A stretch of 5,994 bases of DNA from Gammaproteobacteria bacterium (lineage in GTDB: Bacteria > Pseudomonadota > Gammaproteobacteria > GCA-001735895): positions 1 to 5,994 of the forward strand of contig JAASSH010000156.1 in NCBI GenBank assembly GCA_021767985.1, written 5' to 3'. Under the pieces are notes generated by a model that saw nothing but the letters and a program-made list of their open reading frames with translations, was not told the DNA's origin and did not search any database. Position 1 is the stretch's first letter; the number at the start of each line of letters is the position of its first letter. The position numbers and the translations under genes were made by a program. Below, one piece after another: positions 5,228 through 5,994 of the stretch.

Positions 5228-5994
5228 TGTCATCCGCAACCCACACGGACTTCACCTTCCGCGCGTTCGCGGAGGATCGACCGGGACCCGTCTGGCAGCA
5301 CCACTTCAAGCGGCTGTGGCCGGCCTATAAACGCTGGTTCCTACGATACGGCGAACGCGATCGACCGACCTATTTCGAAGCGGCCAGGGCGCTAAAGCAA
5401 TACATGCCGGAGTTTGTTCCGATATTCGAAGCCATGGTCGATCTGGCCGGCGGCGGTGATCACGCCGCGCGTTTCCTGTCGCAATACTGCCCACCACCGC
5501 TATTCCGGGGTTGTTCCCAGGCCATTTACGATGTCGAAGAATCGGTACTGGTGCGCAGCTACGATTACTCACCGTTTGTTTTCGACGGGCTGCTCATGCG
5601 CAGCCGGTTCGGCGAACGCCAGGTTATCGCAATGCTGGACTGCATGTCGGGCGTGCTGGACGGCATTAACAGCGACGGGCTGGCGGTGTCGATGTCGTTC
5701 GGCGGTCGCGAAGAATTTGGCGAGGGCTTTGGCATCTCGTTGTTATTGCGCTACCTGCTTGAATTTGCAGGCGATGTCAGCGAAGCCTGCGAGCGAATCC
5801 AGCGCATACCGGTGCAGGGAGCTTATAACATCATGCTGCTCGATCGCGAGGCAAACTTCGAAACGGTTGAAATTGCGCCAGGCCATGATCCGGCGAGAGT
5901 TGGTCACCGCGTGGCGACCAATCACCAGGCCAACAGCAGCTGGCCACTTTACGAAGAGAAGGTATTCACCCACGCGCGCTGTCAGCATTTACAA
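5227..5994 (+). CDS. C45 family (isopenicillin-N acyltransferase-like) peptidase/acyltransferase, 3' end cut by window edge
   Basis: Opens with ATG at 5227 and stays open for 256 codons to the edge; related proteins are roughly 350 aa, so the C-terminal part is missing. This is an Ntn-hydrolase fold protein of the C45 / acyl-CoA:6-aminopenicillanate acyltransferase-like group. An N-terminal region of about 95 residues (with KRLWPAYKRWFLRYGE and a YCPPP motif at 87-91) precedes RGCSQAIY (94-101). By family analogy the proenzyme is cut between G95 and C96, freeing C96 as the N-terminal nucleophile. Further family blocks are LVRSYDYSP (108-116), MLDCMSGVLDGINSDGLAVSMSFGGR (137-162), GEGFGISLLLRYLLE and VQGAYNIMLLDR. 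Characterised members hydrolyse or transfer linear amides; the substrate here is unknown. The ATG overlaps the TAA of the 131-aa gene (TAATG) and has no Shine-Dalgarno of its own, so translation probably depends on reinitiation. Confidence 0.9.
   Translation, partial: MSSATHTDFTFRAFAEDRPGPVWQHHFKRLWPAYKRWFLRYGERDRPTYFEAARALKQYMPEFVPIFEAMVDLAGGGDHAARFLSQYCPPPLFRGCSQAIYDVEESVLVRSYDYSPFVFDGLLMRSRFGERQVIAMLDCMSGVLDGINSDGLAVSMSFGGREEFGEGFGISLLLRYLLEFAGDVSEACERIQRIPVQGAYNIMLLDREANFETVEIAPGHDPARVGHRVATNHQANSSWPLYEEKVFTHARCQHLQ

Noticed and set aside
4814..5239. Minus-strand open frames opposite the 131-aa gene
   Set aside because: The plus-strand frame is favoured by its TAATG junction with the C45 gene and its balanced composition; the minus frames are Arg/Pro/Ala-rich shadows.
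1..5994. CRISPR array, tRNA, rRNA, insertion sequence or attachment site
   Set aside because: I looked for regularly spaced repeats, cloverleaf-like segments, transposase motifs and terminal inverted repeats and saw none. Nearly all the DNA is coding.

Overview
The window looks like chromosomal DNA from a GC-rich proteobacterium. It has dense, mostly GC-ending codons, short intergenic gaps, and protein families typical of environmental (often marine) alpha- and gammaproteobacteria. The taxonomic guess is inference; no rRNA, tRNA or lineage-specific marker is present. I see no mobile element, CRISPR array or RNA gene.

Layout, left to right. (1) Positions 1-1100, minus strand: the first 366 codons of a trimethylamine methyltransferase (MttB/COG5598) superfamily protein whose 3' end lies beyond the left edge. 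(2) 1101-1203: a short divergent promoter region with a strong dyad at 1149-1176. (3) 1204-2658, plus strand: an ATP-grasp enzyme of the kind usually labelled 'biotin carboxylase-like', substrate unknown. (4) 2683-4074, minus strand: an amidase-signature hydrolase, convergent with the ATP-grasp gene. (5) 4145-4699 (or 4711), minus strand: a PhnB-like VOC/glyoxalase-fold protein, probably co-transcribed with the amidase. A GC-rich hairpin lies in the gap between these two. (6) About 4712-4831: an AT-rich divergent intergenic region with inverted repeats. (7) 4832-5227, plus strand: an unrecognised 131-aa protein. Its stop codon overlaps the start of (8), 5227 to the right edge, the first 256 codons of a C45 (isopenicillin-N acyltransferase-like) Ntn-hydrolase.

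Three of the six genes belong to families that make or break amide bonds: ATP-grasp ligase, amidase-signature amidase and C45 acyltransferase/amidohydrolase. A fourth belongs to a family that demethylates quaternary or tertiary amines. One reading is a small catabolic or salvage locus for an N-methylated, amide-linked metabolite, but no substrate is visible in the sequence and the genes sit in at least four transcription units. The best leads are the 131-aa orphan coupled to the C45 enzyme, the substrate of the ATP-grasp enzyme, and the dyad shared by the mttB-like and ATP-grasp promoters.
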